Shown here one piece after another: positions 9,579 to 19,041 of a DNA stretch of 37,532 nucleotides. The notes under the pieces were generated by a model. It had not been told where the DNA came from and ran no database searches. It saw only the letters and a program-made list of their open reading frames with translations. Both the position numbers and the translations under genes were made by a program. Position 1 is the stretch's first letter; the number at the start of each line of letters is the position of its first letter. Source of the DNA: Planctomycetales bacterium (GTDB lineage: Bacteria > Planctomycetota > Planctomycetia > Pirellulales > JAGQOS01); NCBI GenBank assembly GCA_020427265.1, contig JAGQOS010000002.1, positions 1 to 37,532 on the forward strand, in the 5' to 3' direction.

Positions 9579-10625
9579 TTACATGCGGCTCGCACCGCCG
9601 AGAGGAGCGTCTTTAACGCCCGCAGCGACTTCTTCGAAAAGCAGCGCATTACCGTCGAGCCGCGGCCGCACGATGGTCGCTTCCTCGGCCGCCGGACCAT
9701 GAACGCTGGCATACTCCCCATTCCATTCGACGTCCGACTCGTCGCGACGGCGCCACCAGCGAGCGACGTCGCGCGGCAGGGCATGCCAAAATCCGCCGGT
9801 ATCCTTGACTTGCTCCAGAAAGTTGCGATAGATAGCCAGGCGTTTGGCCGAATCGAGATAGTCGGGGTGCGTCAGCATCAGCGCCATGCCGTGCAAACGC
9901 CGCAATAGCGTCAATTTGTTCCGCCAAATGGAATCATCCTTGGCGCGGCACGGATAAAAGAGCGAATGGTCCTGCGGCAGCGTGTACGGCAATTCCACAA
10001 AACGTCCCGCGATGAAGGGCCACACCTGCTGAACTCCGCCTGGCATGGCTTGCAACGGATCGACGTCGAAACACGACGCATCGTATTCGACATCGAGCGC
10101 CTGCATCCAATGCAGATTGCGGTGCACCATCGGTGCGCGAAAGCCAACGGCCTGAAACTCTGCAAGTGCGCGATGGATTGCTTCCACGCGATTGTGAAAT
10201 GTCTTGTGGGACAGAAAGAGCTTGCCATCGTGATTGTACCCATGCACGCCAATCTCGAACCCGCGAGCCCGCAAATCCCGCAGCAAGCCGTGATCGACGG
10301 GGTAGCGATGCGGCACAATATTCCAGCAGGAACGAAATCCCATTTCCTCTTCGAGGTCGGCGAGCTTCGACACGCGGCGCAACCCCTCGGCCTCCTCCAC
10401 ATCGTGCGTGAGCACGAGTGCGAAAGACTTGCCGTGGGGCCAGGGATGCAGAATCGGTGCAATTTCGGCGCTGCCGCCAAAAGCATCGGCGAGGATCTCG
10501 CCAATGCGATTCGGGATGTACCAGTCGCCGGTTACCGCCGAATCGTGCTGGCGCTGGAGCAGCCGGCGCAGGCGCACGGGAACGAGCCGGCGAATTCGGT
10601 AGTACAAGCGGTATTGCGACGACAT
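9579..10625 (-). CDS. NodB-type polysaccharide deacetylase
   Basis: 348 residues from the ATG at 10625. The frame continues upstream to a TTG at 10775, but family members begin about here (Y-R-L-Y-Y-R-I-R-R-L-V-P). Motif 1 is T-H-D-V-E in place of the common T-F-D-D, motif 2 is H-G-Y-N-H (metal histidines), and motif 3 is F-R-A-P. A late H-P-D motif (M-L-T-H-P-D-Y) supplies the catalytic histidine. No signal peptide is evident, so it may act on a lipid-linked or cytoplasmic intermediate. It sits downstream of the glycosyltransferases in the same direction and would remove N-acetyl groups from the polysaccharide; this is inferred from context. The start choice is the least secure point. Confidence 0.82.
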   Translation of the reverse strand: MSSQYRLYYRIRRLVPVRLRRLLQRQHDSAVTGDWYIPNRIGEILADAFGGSAEIAPILHPWPHGKSFALVLTHDVEEAEGLRRVSKLADLEEEMGFRSCWNIVPHRYPVDHGLLRDLRARGFEIGVHGYNHDGKLFLSHKTFHNRVEAIHRALAEFQAVGFRAPMVHRNLHWMQALDVEYDASCFDVDPLQAMPGGVQQVWPFIAGRFVELPYTLPQDHSLFYPCRAKDDSIWRNKLTLLRRLHGMALMLTHPDYLDSAKRLAIYRNFLEQVKDTGGFWHALPRDVARWWRRRDESDVEWNGEYASVHGPAAEEATIVRPRLDGNALLFEEVAAGVKDAPLGGASRM

Positions 10626-10908
10626 GACAGCGCCGCTGATATCGTCCTCAACGGCGCGGCGAAAGAGCCGGCTTTCGCGTTCGCCGCCCGGGAAGAACCG
10701 GAGCGCCAAACTACCTGGTGAAGTATCGTTCACGTCGTTAGTTACTCGCGGGATTGCGTACGTGCCATACGCCAAAAGTGGTTGCGCCGACTTTCATCGG
10801 AGTGGAACAACTCTAACGCTTTCAACGAGCCCACGATTATGGTCGGGAGCACGTCTGTGCCTAGTAGGCCGGTAACTCGCTTTTTCACTTGTCGTTTCAT
10901 AACTGCGA

Positions 10909-12171
10909 CTAGGTACTCACGCCATTTGCAGCGTAACGCAGCTCGCGCGCATCTTCTTTCGTGTTCCGACGTGCATTCCCGGGGCGGCCCGTCATGCGGT
11001 CGTACATGGCGATGAGCTTAGGCGCCTCGTGTCGCCAGGCAAGGTGGTGAACGGCCCGCTCGAAACCCTCCTCGCCCAGGCGGCGCCGCTCGTCAGGATC
11101 GTCCATGAGTTGAACAAGGGCGCGGGCGAACTTGATTTCGTCGTTCGGCTCGACGTAAACTGCCGCGCCTTGGGCGCTGTGGCGTGTTTCCGGAAGATCG
11201 AAACAAACGATTGGCTTGGCTTGCGCCATGTACTCCATCACTTTGATCATCGTGCAATGGTCGGTATACGAGTTGGACGGATCTGGAACCACACAGATAT
11301 CCATGCCGCGTACGTATTCGACCACCTCGTGCGGCTTCACGCGCCCTACGAAGAACATGTGCTCTGTCAGTTCAAACTCGCCAGCCATTGAACGCAGCTC
11401 ATCGAGTTTTTCACCTTCGCCGACAAGGGCGCAAATCCAATCGCTCCGTCCCAGTTTGTGACGCAAATTTCTTAGGCTGCGCATCAAATAGTCGAGACCA
11501 TCCTGTTTGCCCATTTCGCCGACAAATCCAATCACGATCTGGCCCGGGCGGACCAGACTAGGGTGCGGCGCCCCCATTTCAAAATGGCGGGGCGCCGGGC
11601 CGTTGCGCACCACCGTAATGCGTTCCGCGGGAACTCCCGCCCGCTCGACCTCCAGCCGCTTGTACGACTCGTTCGTCGCGACGACGCAGTCGGCCCAGCG
11701 ACACGAAAGCCGCTCAAAGAATCGCAGTAGGCGATACACGATGCCGGTATTTCCGTGAAAGCGCACTCGAAACATCTCCGAGGCCAAATCGTGATGGTCG
11801 AAGACGAATTTCTTACCCAGCGGACGAAAGAGAATCGCGATCAATACGAACAGATCGGGCGGATTGTGCGCGTGCAAAACGTCGAAGCCGCGAGTGAAGT
11901 ACACCTGAATCGTCAGGATCAGGGTCATCAACATTGCGTGTGCATATTCAATGACATAACCCAATTTGCCGTATCCAAACAGCGCCGGCGAATACTGATA
12001 GGCCTCGACGCCGTCGAGCTTCTCCCGCCGGGCCTGGTGCGGCGCGCGGGGGCAGATCACGGAAACCTGATAACCCGCTTCGATCAGAGCGCGCGCTTCC
12101 CGCCGCACCCGACCGTCCCGCGAGTACGGATTGTTTTCAAGCAGCATCAAAATGCGCACAGGCCGTGACAT
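10909..12171 (-). CDS. GT4-family glycosyltransferase
   Basis: 420 residues from the ATG at 12171 (GAGG 4 bases upstream). The frame is open further, to 12402, but that part overlaps the upstream glycosyltransferase and is not homologous-looking. GT-B fold: the N-terminal acceptor domain starts V-R-I-L-M-L-L-E-N-N-P-Y, and the C-terminal PF00534 domain has F-V-G-E-M-G, the E-x7-E-like region M-I-K-V-M-E-Y-M-A and a closing helix. The segment R-D-G-R-V-R-R-E-A resembles WbuB-type enzymes. It is cytoplasmic and membrane-associated, and adds one sugar from a nucleotide donor to the growing lipid-linked repeat. The gap to the upstream gene is 10 bases. Donor and linkage cannot be read from the sequence. 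Confidence 0.9.
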   Translation of the reverse strand: MSRPVRILMLLENNPYSRDGRVRREARALIEAGYQVSVICPRAPHQARREKLDGVEAYQYSPALFGYGKLGYVIEYAHAMLMTLILTIQVYFTRGFDVLHAHNPPDLFVLIAILFRPLGKKFVFDHHDLASEMFRVRFHGNTGIVYRLLRFFERLSCRWADCVVATNESYKRLEVERAGVPAERITVVRNGPAPRHFEMGAPHPSLVRPGQIVIGFVGEMGKQDGLDYLMRSLRNLRHKLGRSDWICALVGEGEKLDELRSMAGEFELTEHMFFVGRVKPHEVVEYVRGMDICVVPDPSNSYTDHCTMIKVMEYMAQAKPIVCFDLPETRHSAQGAAVYVEPNDEIKFARALVQLMDDPDERRRLGEEGFERAVHHLAWRHEAPKLIAMYDRMTGRPGNARRNTKEDARELRYAANGVST

Positions 12172-12181
12172 GCAACCTCGG

Positions 12182-13213
12182 TCAAGCGGTACAGCTAATC
12201 TCTGTTGGGGTCTGTTGGTTCTCGCACTCGGGAAGAATGGTGCGTCCGAGCACCTGTTCATACACGCGGCAGACGCGCCGCGCGACCGACTGCAGGTCGA
12301 GCTCCATTTGCTCAATCCGGGCTCTGCCCGCCGCCGCGGTGCGTTCGTCGAGCAGTTCGCAAAGCATTGGCGCAACCTGCTCTGAATCACGCTCACACAC
12401 ACGGCAGCCCGTAACGCCGCGAAGTAGCTCCTGAACGTCGCCTACAGGTGTGCTGACGATCGGACGATTGCACGCCATCGCCTCCTTGATGACGTTCGGC
12501 GACCCTTCGGCATGCGACGCGAGCAGCATGGCGTCGCAGGCGTTCATATACATGGGCACGTCTTCGGGCGCGACGTCCCACATCGCGACCAATTCGATTC
12601 GCACGCCCAGCAGTTTCTCCGTCTGTGCAACCGCGGCTCTCGCCAAGTCGATGCCTTTGCGAGGGTTTGCGGGGTTGCCCGGAAACAGCACTCGCAGCGG
12701 CCCAGTCTCCCAGCCCAGTCTGCGGCAGGCTTCGTGCTGCTCGATTGGGCGAAATGTGCTGGTATCCACGCCGTTGGGGATCACGGTCGCCGGTGTCGGC
12801 GCGATCATTTCGGCCATCTGCTCACTCTTCACAATTACCGCGGCGACGCGCGGAGCGAGGAGCGTGCGATTGACTCGCGCCACGAAGGAGGAAACGAAGC
12901 CTGGCCGTCCGTGCGCTAGAGTATCGCCGTAGACGTCGGACCCCATCAGCGAGAGCACAATCGGCCTGGCTCGCTGTGTATGGGCAAGCCAGCCGCAATA
13001 GCCGAAGTGCGCGTGCACCAATTCGCACTGCGGCGCAGCACGGCGCACTCGCGGAATCGCCTTTAAATACTTCACCTTGGCCCGGCCGCGCATGTCGATC
13101 GTAATTGAATCGATGCCTAACGAGCGCAGCGACTCGATTTGCCGGGCGGTCGGCGCCATGCTCCCCGGCCGGCTGGCCGAGGGAAGTTCGGGTGTAATGG
13201 AAAGTATCTTCAT
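12182..13213 (-). CDS. GT4-family glycosyltransferase
   Basis: 343 residues starting M-K-I-L-S-I-T-P-E-L-P at 13213; the ATG overlaps the TGA of the preceding gene by 4 bases, so translation is probably coupled. An upstream extension of the frame to 13354 lies inside the neighbour and is rejected. It has the N-terminal domain with H-A-H-F-G-Y and G-S-D-V-Y-G-D, and the PF00534 C-terminal domain with F-P-G-N-P-A-N-P-R-K-G and S-H-A-E-G-S-P-N-V-I-K-E-A-M-A, the E-x7-E motif region of the GT4 active site. It is the shortest of the three glycosyltransferases. Donor sugar unknown. Confidence 0.9.
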   Translation of the reverse strand: MKILSITPELPSASRPGSMAPTARQIESLRSLGIDSITIDMRGRAKVKYLKAIPRVRRAAPQCELVHAHFGYCGWLAHTQRARPIVLSLMGSDVYGDTLAHGRPGFVSSFVARVNRTLLAPRVAAVIVKSEQMAEMIAPTPATVIPNGVDTSTFRPIEQHEACRRLGWETGPLRVLFPGNPANPRKGIDLARAAVAQTEKLLGVRIELVAMWDVAPEDVPMYMNACDAMLLASHAEGSPNVIKEAMACNRPIVSTPVGDVQELLRGVTGCRVCERDSEQVAPMLCELLDERTAAAGRARIEQMELDLQSVARRVCRVYEQVLGRTILPECENQQTPTEISCTA

Positions 13214-14391
13214 GGTCTTACGGCTTGCGTCGCCGACGGCTGTCGGCGTTTGGTTGTGACAGTTCGACGTCGCTCCTTGCGATTCGCCTCGTGCGACTCG
13301 ATCGCTCGCTGATAAGCGTCCAAGTGTGCATGGGCTACGATTCCGTCGGAACATTCCTGTTCCAGCTTGCGGCGTCCGTTGTGCCCCATCGTGCGGCGGC
13401 GTTGCGGGTCAGTCAGGAGTTGAACAATGGCGTCGGCCAGCGCCTTCACATCTCGCGGCGGAACCAGCAGGCCCGTATCGCCGTCGTCCACACATTCCGG
13501 AAGCGCGCCGACTCGCGTGGCGACAACGGCTTTGCCGTGGGTATAGGCCACGGGCACAACCCCGCTCTGCGTCGCCTCGATATAGGGCAGCACAACAAGC
13601 GCCGCTTGCGAGAACATTTCGTAGCGCCGCGTTTCGCTTACATATTCGTTCTCTACCAGGAATCGATCGGGATGGACCATCAAACGGCGATACTTTTCGA
13701 AGTTGTCGCCGCGCCCCGCAATCATGATGCGCAAGTTCGGCACGGCTTCGCTGATGAGCGGCTCCGCTTCAATCAAGTAACGCAGTCCCTTGTATTCCCA
13801 GATGCGTCCAAAGAAGAGCACGAGCGACGAGTCTTCTTCGACCGGCGGCATGTCTTGCGGCATCTCGCCCATGGCAATGTGCGGCACGACGTGGATCTTC
13901 TCGGTTGCGATGCCGAGCTGTTCGACCGTCTCCGCCTTGAGTTGATCTCCGTGCACGATCACATGATCGGCGCGGCGATAACCGTAGTCGAGCATGCACT
14001 GAGGCGTTCGCCGCGAGCTGCGATCGCCGACGTGATGCCGGGGATTGTGAATTGTGACGACCAAGGGCCAGCGTCGCGCGACGGCCAAGGCGCAATTGAA
14101 CCAGAGATGGCCTGCCTGCAAATGCAGGACGGACGGCTCGTAGGCGTCAAGCCGGTTCAAAATCTTGCGCGCCGCACCGAACTGGCGCAACGGCTGTCGC
14201 AAACGCGGGCCGGCGAACGCGAACAATTCCACTTTCGTTGAGAGCTTGTCGCGATGCTCCGCCGCGATGTCCTCGGGGAGCATCAGCAGCACGTCCGCCA
14301 CTTCGGCTAGTGCGTTGGCATGACGCACGGAGTATTCGCCAAATCCGTACGACAAGAAGGCGATTCGTAATCGAGATGCGTCTGGGTACAT
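13210..14391 (-). CDS. GT4-family glycosyltransferase
   Basis: 393 residues. The GT-B N-terminal domain starts L-R-I-A-F-L-S-Y-G-F-G. The PF00534 domain is marked by L-F-F-G-R-I-W-E-Y-K-G-L-R-Y-L and V-P-V-A-Y-T-H-G-K-A-V-V-A-T-R-V-G. A basic tail of about 25 residues (K-E-R-R-R-T-V-T-T-K-R-R) follows the catalytic domain and could favour membrane association. The ATG at 14391 has no clear ribosome site; the upstream flippase gene ends 27 bases before. The TGA overlaps the next ATG. Role: one of three successive sugar additions in repeat-unit assembly. Confidence 0.9.
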   Translation of the reverse strand: MYPDASRLRIAFLSYGFGEYSVRHANALAEVADVLLMLPEDIAAEHRDKLSTKVELFAFAGPRLRQPLRQFGAARKILNRLDAYEPSVLHLQAGHLWFNCALAVARRWPLVVTIHNPRHHVGDRSSRRTPQCMLDYGYRRADHVIVHGDQLKAETVEQLGIATEKIHVVPHIAMGEMPQDMPPVEEDSSLVLFFGRIWEYKGLRYLIEAEPLISEAVPNLRIMIAGRGDNFEKYRRLMVHPDRFLVENEYVSETRRYEMFSQAALVVLPYIEATQSGVVPVAYTHGKAVVATRVGALPECVDDGDTGLLVPPRDVKALADAIVQLLTDPQRRRTMGHNGRRKLEQECSDGIVAHAHLDAYQRAIESHEANRKERRRTVTTKRRQPSATQAVRP

Positions 14392-14418
14392 GGTGACGGC
14401 GGCCGCGGGAGATCCCGC

Positions 14419-15882
14419 TCATTTTAAAAGTGGTGCAAAATAGTTCTGGCGCAAACCTTGCAGGCCTCCGTGCGTAACGAGCATCAATAGTCCGATCGCG
14501 AACACATAGCAAACCGATGCCGCACTTCCCGCCAAGAACGGACCGTCCGACTTTAGCATCGCGAAACACGCGACCATCGCCGCGCCGGCCGCGACGCCAC
14601 GCCACATGGCGCCCGTGAGCGGCATGCCGATGAACAGCTTCGAGCAGGCGAAATAGTGCTGCCAGCCATTGACCATCCAAGTAAGGAGCGATCCGTATGC
14701 CGCGCCGATCAAACCATACGCATTGATCAGGAAGTAACTGGCCACGAGATTTACAACGACGTTCACCACCACGATACGCAGCGTAAGCCGCTCCTTCAGG
14801 CCCGCCCAAAGGGCATGCCCCAAAACGCTCGTCATCACATGCAAGAGGAGCACGAAGACAAGCACTCGCACAACGTCGGCCGAGGCGAGGAATCGCTCTT
14901 CGCCGTACATCAGCATGAGCCCCGACTCGGCGAGGAAGTAGACGCCGATGCCGATCGGCATGCCGATCACTACGAGAAATTCGATGAGCCAGCGCACAAA
15001 TCTCTTCAGATCTTGAAGATCCGCCATCCCTCTTTGGCACATCATGGGAAAGACGCTGGTGACCACGCTCTGAAAAAACAGCTTCGCGGGCAGCAGCAGT
15101 TGCCACGCGGCGGAAAAGAGGCCGACTTCTGCTTCGCCGCGTAGTTTGGAAAGCAGCACGACGTCGACACTCGCCCAGATGGCGATCACGCCGTCGATGC
15201 CCAGAAACGTCGTCGAGCGTCGGGCGAGTTGTTTCGCGTAGCCAAGAGAAAACGTCACCCGATCGCGCTCGAGGTAGTTTCGCAATAGCAGCCATTCGAT
15301 TAGGAAGATGAATACACGGCAAGCGACGAGCAACAGCGCGATCGCCATTACTCCGAAACCGGCTTTGAGCAGCGCAAAGGCCGCGGCAACCTTCAGCACG
15401 TTGACGGGAACATTGGCGATGGCGATGCAATGCATTGTTTCCCAGGCGCGAAAGATCGCCTCAGCGACCGTGGAAAGCGCATAGGGCAGCAGCCCAAGGG
15501 CGAGCGCCGAAATCACGAGCACCGTGTCGTGTTCGTAACGCATGATCAGGGCGAATAGCGCGAGCGCGACGGTTGCGACCAGGGACGAAGCCGAGATGAC
15601 GACGTTGCCATGCAGGAAGTACGACGCTGTCTGCGACCGGTCTCCGGCCAGGTCGCGCGTGATGAGTTTGGGCAACCCCATGCAGGCGAAGACCTGGAAC
15701 GTATACAGCAAGAGCAAACCCAGCGACAATTGGCCGAATGTGCGAGGGTCGGCGAAGCGCGACAGCATCGCATAGACGGCGAACGTCGTCGCCTTGTTCA
15801 GCACGTCGCTCGCCAACAGCGATGCCGAATTGCGCGCCACGCGCGCCAGGAGCGTTCTCTGTCTCGGACGTGACCGCGTCAT
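14419..15882 (-). CDS. Wzx-type oligosaccharide flippase
   Basis: 487 residues, strongly hydrophobic along the whole length with about 12-14 membrane helices, as expected for polysaccharide-biosynthesis flippases of the MOP superfamily. The start N-S-A-S-L-L-A-S-D-V-L-N-K-A-T-T-F and the motif M-G-L-P-K-L-I-T-R-D-L are typical. It would turn the undecaprenyl-linked repeat unit across the inner membrane. Its ATG overlaps the TGA of the wzy-like gene by 4 bases. A long open frame at 14147-15430 on the same strand is an out-of-frame shadow. Confidence 0.92.
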   Translation of the reverse strand: MTRSRPRQRTLLARVARNSASLLASDVLNKATTFAVYAMLSRFADPRTFGQLSLGLLLLYTFQVFACMGLPKLITRDLAGDRSQTASYFLHGNVVISASSLVATVALALFALIMRYEHDTVLVISALALGLLPYALSTVAEAIFRAWETMHCIAIANVPVNVLKVAAAFALLKAGFGVMAIALLLVACRVFIFLIEWLLLRNYLERDRVTFSLGYAKQLARRSTTFLGIDGVIAIWASVDVVLLSKLRGEAEVGLFSAAWQLLLPAKLFFQSVVTSVFPMMCQRGMADLQDLKRFVRWLIEFLVVIGMPIGIGVYFLAESGLMLMYGEERFLASADVVRVLVFVLLLHVMTSVLGHALWAGLKERLTLRIVVVNVVVNLVASYFLINAYGLIGAAYGSLLTWMVNGWQHYFACSKLFIGMPLTGAMWRGVAAGAAMVACFAMLKSDGPFLAGSAASVCYVFAIGLLMLVTHGGLQGLRQNYFAPLLK

Positions 15883-17228
15883 CGGGCCGCCTCCGGCGAC
15901 GAAGGCGACGCAGCGTGGAAAGCGACAATCGCCATGCCGATCAACATCGTCGTGCAGGCGAACCCCACGCGCACAAAGTTGGTGTCGAGCACGCCGTGAA
16001 ACACGGCGAACGTCAGTACGCCGGCTATAAAACGAAACCCCGGATCGCGCGAGTCGGCAAACGAATGGATCGCGCCGCGCAGGCTAAGGGCGACAATGCT
16101 CAACCCAATGGCCAGGCCAATCACGCCGATGTTGACCATCGTTTCGAGGTAGGCGGAGTGCGCGTGGTCAAACGCCCAGTCGTGAATGGTCGCGTAATAG
16201 GCGACACGCGCAGGTGACCAAAATCCGCCATAGCCGTAGCCGAGAATCGGATGATCGCCGATGTCTTGCACGACTTCTTCCCAAATCGGAACGCGCCCGG
16301 TCAACGATGCGATGTCCTCCACATCCTGATTGCGGCCCATTCTTGCGAAGGACAGCAGGCTGTCGCCGCTGGCGCTAAGGGCGATGACTCCCAAAAAAAA
16401 GGCGACACAAATGCCACCGAACACGAGCAAGCACCGGCGTCCTGTCTTCCCGTTGAGATATAGCATGATCCAAACGGCGGGCAGGAACGCGATCGTACTG
16501 GTGCGCGACTTGGTAAGCCAAAGGAACAGCGCGCCGCATGCCAGTGCCGACAACCAGAGTCCGGGACGTCCCATGGACGCCACCTTGGCTTCGCCAAACA
16601 TGGCGAGGGCCGCCATGCCGAGAATCGCACAGTTGATCGCCTGTCGATTCGAATGCAGCGTGCCGCAGAAACGATAGTCGCTACCGCGCAAGAAAGTTCC
16701 GAAGGACAATTCCGCGACCACGCCGATGCCGATGTAAGTGGCCGCCAACGACGCGCAAAGCAGGCACAGGTCGCGCGGCGTGAATTGCTTCGCAATGCCC
16801 AACGCCAGAATCAGCGTGAGGGTCGCTAGGATCGATCGTTTGGCCGACAGAAAAAAGTCGGAGGACCAGAGGGCGCTCGAAGCGATCCAGACGTTCATGC
16901 CGATGAGCAGTACGAGCAGCAGAGGGAGCCCCACGCTACGCCGAATCCCGGGGTTCCACAGCAGCAGCGCGCCCAAAACGCCGGAACTCAGGTAAGCGAA
17001 CTGACGGTAAAGTGTCGCTCCCTCGACCTCGATGACAAGATCGGTTTCAACGACATTGTCGCCACCAGCATTCTGGGCAAAGTAAAGCTTATGTTCATCG
17101 AGAAGCAGCCCAATACCGACCACAATCAGCGCAAGCCAAAAGGCGAGCCGGCGGCGCGCAGCATCGGGTGCGCTGACCCCGGAAAGAGACCAACTCGCAT
17201 GGGCGCTGTATGGCAGAGTCTCGGACAT
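15879..17228 (-). CDS. Wzy/O-antigen-ligase-family polymerase
   Basis: 449 residues with about ten or more membrane helices and a large periplasmic loop in the second half. That loop carries the PF04932 (Wzy_C) region: G-R-V-P-I-W-E-E-V, then G-Y-G-Y-G-G-F-W and H-A-H-S-A-Y-L-E-T, which is the usual active loop with conserved H and R/E. It would polymerise repeat units in the periplasm, or ligate chains to an acceptor; the two functions cannot be told apart by family. Placed directly before Wzx, it fits a Wzx/Wzy-dependent route together with the Wzc-like protein at 20980-23259. Confidence 0.88.
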   Translation of the reverse strand: MSETLPYSAHASWSLSGVSAPDAARRRLAFWLALIVVGIGLLLDEHKLYFAQNAGGDNVVETDLVIEVEGATLYRQFAYLSSGVLGALLLWNPGIRRSVGLPLLLVLLIGMNVWIASSALWSSDFFLSAKRSILATLTLILALGIAKQFTPRDLCLLCASLAATYIGIGVVAELSFGTFLRGSDYRFCGTLHSNRQAINCAILGMAALAMFGEAKVASMGRPGLWLSALACGALFLWLTKSRTSTIAFLPAVWIMLYLNGKTGRRCLLVFGGICVAFFLGVIALSASGDSLLSFARMGRNQDVEDIASLTGRVPIWEEVVQDIGDHPILGYGYGGFWSPARVAYYATIHDWAFDHAHSAYLETMVNIGVIGLAIGLSIVALSLRGAIHSFADSRDPGFRFIAGVLTFAVFHGVLDTNFVRVGFACTTMLIGMAIVAFHAASPSSPEAAR

Positions 17229-17243
17229 GAGTGAGTGTACTGC

Positions 17244-18389
17244 CTAACCTGGACTGACAGCCGACGTCGGCTCGGTACATTCGGCGATCGCGGCGCCAAC
17301 GCGCGCAATCGACAACTCGGTAATCTCCGGATACATCGGCAACGAAACGATTTCATTGGCGATTCGGGACGTCACCGGCAGGCCGTCGGGGACGCAGCGT
17401 GCATTTGCGTAAGGGGCAGCCAGGCTCATTGGGTTCGGGTAGTGAACGCCGCACTGGATCTGCTGTTGTCCGAGCGTCTGGATTAGCACGTCGCGATCCG
17501 CGTGGCGGACGACATACAGGTGGTACACGTGCCGCGCGTCGTCGCGCTCGATCGGCAAAACGATTCCTTCGATGGGCCCCAGAACTTGCCGGTAACAAGC
17601 CGCCGCGCGTCGGCGCAGGTCGTTCCATTCATCGAGACGCGACAACTTGACAAGCAGGATAGCTGCTTGCAGCGTGTCGAGCCGGCTGTTGTAACCCATC
17701 ATCGAATGCTCGTTCTTTACACGCTGGCCGTAGTTGCGAATCAAACGCAAACGCTCGGCGAGATCGGCGTCGTTTGTAACAATCGCGCCCCCGTCGCCGA
17801 AAGCGCCAAGATTCTTGCCGGGGTAAAAGCTGAAGCATCCCGCATCGCCGAGACTGCCGGTGCGGCGGCCGCGATATTCCGCTCCGTGCGCCTGGCAGGC
17901 GTCCTCGATGATCTTCAGTCCGTGCCGATCGGCAACTTCACGGATCTCGTCCATGCGCGCGGGCTGACCATAGAGATGCACCGGCAAGATTGCTTTGGTT
18001 TTCGGAGTGATGGCCTCTTCAAGCCACTGCGGATCGAGCGTGTAATCGTCCGGATCGACATCCACAAGCACGGGTGTCGCGCCGGCGTGTGAAATGCCAT
18101 AGGCTGAGGCAATAAAGGAATTGGCGGCCGTGATGACCTCATCGCCCGGACCGATGCCGAGCGCCCGGAGAGAAAGATGCAACGCGTCGGTGCCGCTGGC
18201 GACTCCAATGCAAAAACGGGCCTGGCAGTACTCGGCGAATTCCTCTTCGAATAATTCGACCTGCTTGCCGAGAATAAAGCCGGCGGAATCGACGACGTCG
18301 CCGATTGCCGACATCACATCCTCGCGCAGCGAACGGCACTGCCCGACGAGATCGACAAACGGAATGGTTTCAGATTCGGGTTGACTCAT
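17244..18389 (-). CDS. DegT/DnrJ/EryC1/StrS aminotransferase (WlbC/WbpE-like)
   Basis: 381 residues, PLP-dependent fold type I. Visible: G-T-D-A-L for phosphate binding, E-D-A-C-Q-A-H-G with the pyridine-binding Asp, and S-F-Y-P-G-K-N-L-G-A-F-G-D-G-G with the Schiff-base Lys192. It would transfer an amino group from glutamate to a 3-keto nucleotide sugar. Its partners, the Gfo/Idh dehydrogenase (19042-20112) and the hexapeptide acetyltransferase (18386-18994), form the same trio as WlbA/WlbB/WlbC that makes UDP-2,3-diacetamido uronic acids, so the 3-position is the likely target. The ATG overlaps the TGA of the acetyltransferase by 4 bases. Confidence 0.92.
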   Translation of the reverse strand: MSQPESETIPFVDLVGQCRSLREDVMSAIGDVVDSAGFILGKQVELFEEEFAEYCQARFCIGVASGTDALHLSLRALGIGPGDEVITAANSFIASAYGISHAGATPVLVDVDPDDYTLDPQWLEEAITPKTKAILPVHLYGQPARMDEIREVADRHGLKIIEDACQAHGAEYRGRRTGSLGDAGCFSFYPGKNLGAFGDGGAIVTNDADLAERLRLIRNYGQRVKNEHSMMGYNSRLDTLQAAILLVKLSRLDEWNDLRRRAAACYRQVLGPIEGIVLPIERDDARHVYHLYVVRHADRDVLIQTLGQQQIQCGVHYPNPMSLAAPYANARCVPDGLPVTSRIANEIVSLPMYPEITELSIARVGAAIAECTEPTSAVSPG

Positions 18390-18994
18390 GATGGTGACAC
18401 TTCGTTAGGTTGCAGTAAATCAAGACGTTGCTGCGGAGTTTCGCCGCAGCACAAACATTCGAGTTCGCGGAAGGAACCCCCAAGTGGCCGGCCGCAACGG
18501 CACACCGAACCGGTTTCGCGGGCCGGAGTTCCCGCGACCAGAGCAAACGGTGCCACGTTACGCGTGACTACGGCGCCTGCGGCGACAACGCAGTACGCGC
18601 CCAGTTCGACCCCCGGGAGGATCGTGGCGTTGGCGCCGATCGTCACTCCGCGACGAACCATCGTGCATTCCAGCCAGTTTTCTTTCTCAGCGTATCGCTG
18701 CGCGACCGACGGCATGCGCGGTGAACGCGGATACCGGTCGTTTGTAAATGCGACGCAGGGGCCGACAAACACGTCGTCCTCGATCACAACGCCGTCCCAG
18801 ACACAAACATGATTCTTTAGGGTAACGTTGTTGCCGACGATCGCTCCCCCTTCGAGAAACACGCCATCGCCGAGATTGCAGTTCGCTCCCACCGTGGCGC
18901 CGCCTAGCAGGTGCGCATGCGCCCAGATGCGCGATCCGGCGCCGATCTGGTCGGTTTCCACAATTGCGGCGGGATGAATGTAGACGTCTTGCAC
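18386..18994 (-). CDS. Left-handed beta-helix sugar N-acetyltransferase (WlbB/WbpD-like) with C-terminal Cys-rich tail
   Basis: 202 residues. Repeated hexapeptides (I-G-A-G-S-R-I, V-G-A-N-C-N-L, I-G-A-N-A-T-I) build the left-handed helix, with the acetyl-CoA binding end A-G-T-P-A-R. The inserted loop with T-N-D-R-Y-P-R-S matches WbpD-type enzymes that acetylate a 3-amino nucleotide sugar. After the helix, residues about 165-185 carry C-R-C-G and C-L-C-C-G, a zinc-ribbon-like tail seen in some relatives. The start is a GTG at 18994 with GGGAGG 8 bases upstream, a strong site that decides the non-ATG start. It is part of the amino-sugar trio. Confidence 0.9.
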   Translation of the reverse strand: MQDVYIHPAAIVETDQIGAGSRIWAHAHLLGGATVGANCNLGDGVFLEGGAIVGNNVTLKNHVCVWDGVVIEDDVFVGPCVAFTNDRYPRSPRMPSVAQRYAEKENWLECTMVRRGVTIGANATILPGVELGAYCVVAAGAVVTRNVAPFALVAGTPARETGSVCRCGRPLGGSFRELECLCCGETPQQRLDLLQPNEVSPS

Positions 18995-19041
18995 GCGGAT
19001 TGCCTCCCTCGGCAGTTACACCTGGAAATGTTTGTCCGCGC

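Noticed and set aside
12172-12402. N-terminal extension of the glycosyltransferase at 10909-12171
   Set aside because: It lies entirely in the coding region of the upstream glycosyltransferase and has no family similarity; the ATG at 12171 has its own GAGG site.
14147-15430. 427-codon minus-strand open frame
   Set aside because: It overlaps the Wzx flippase in another frame, is extremely Arg-rich and has no domain. Shadow of the real gene.
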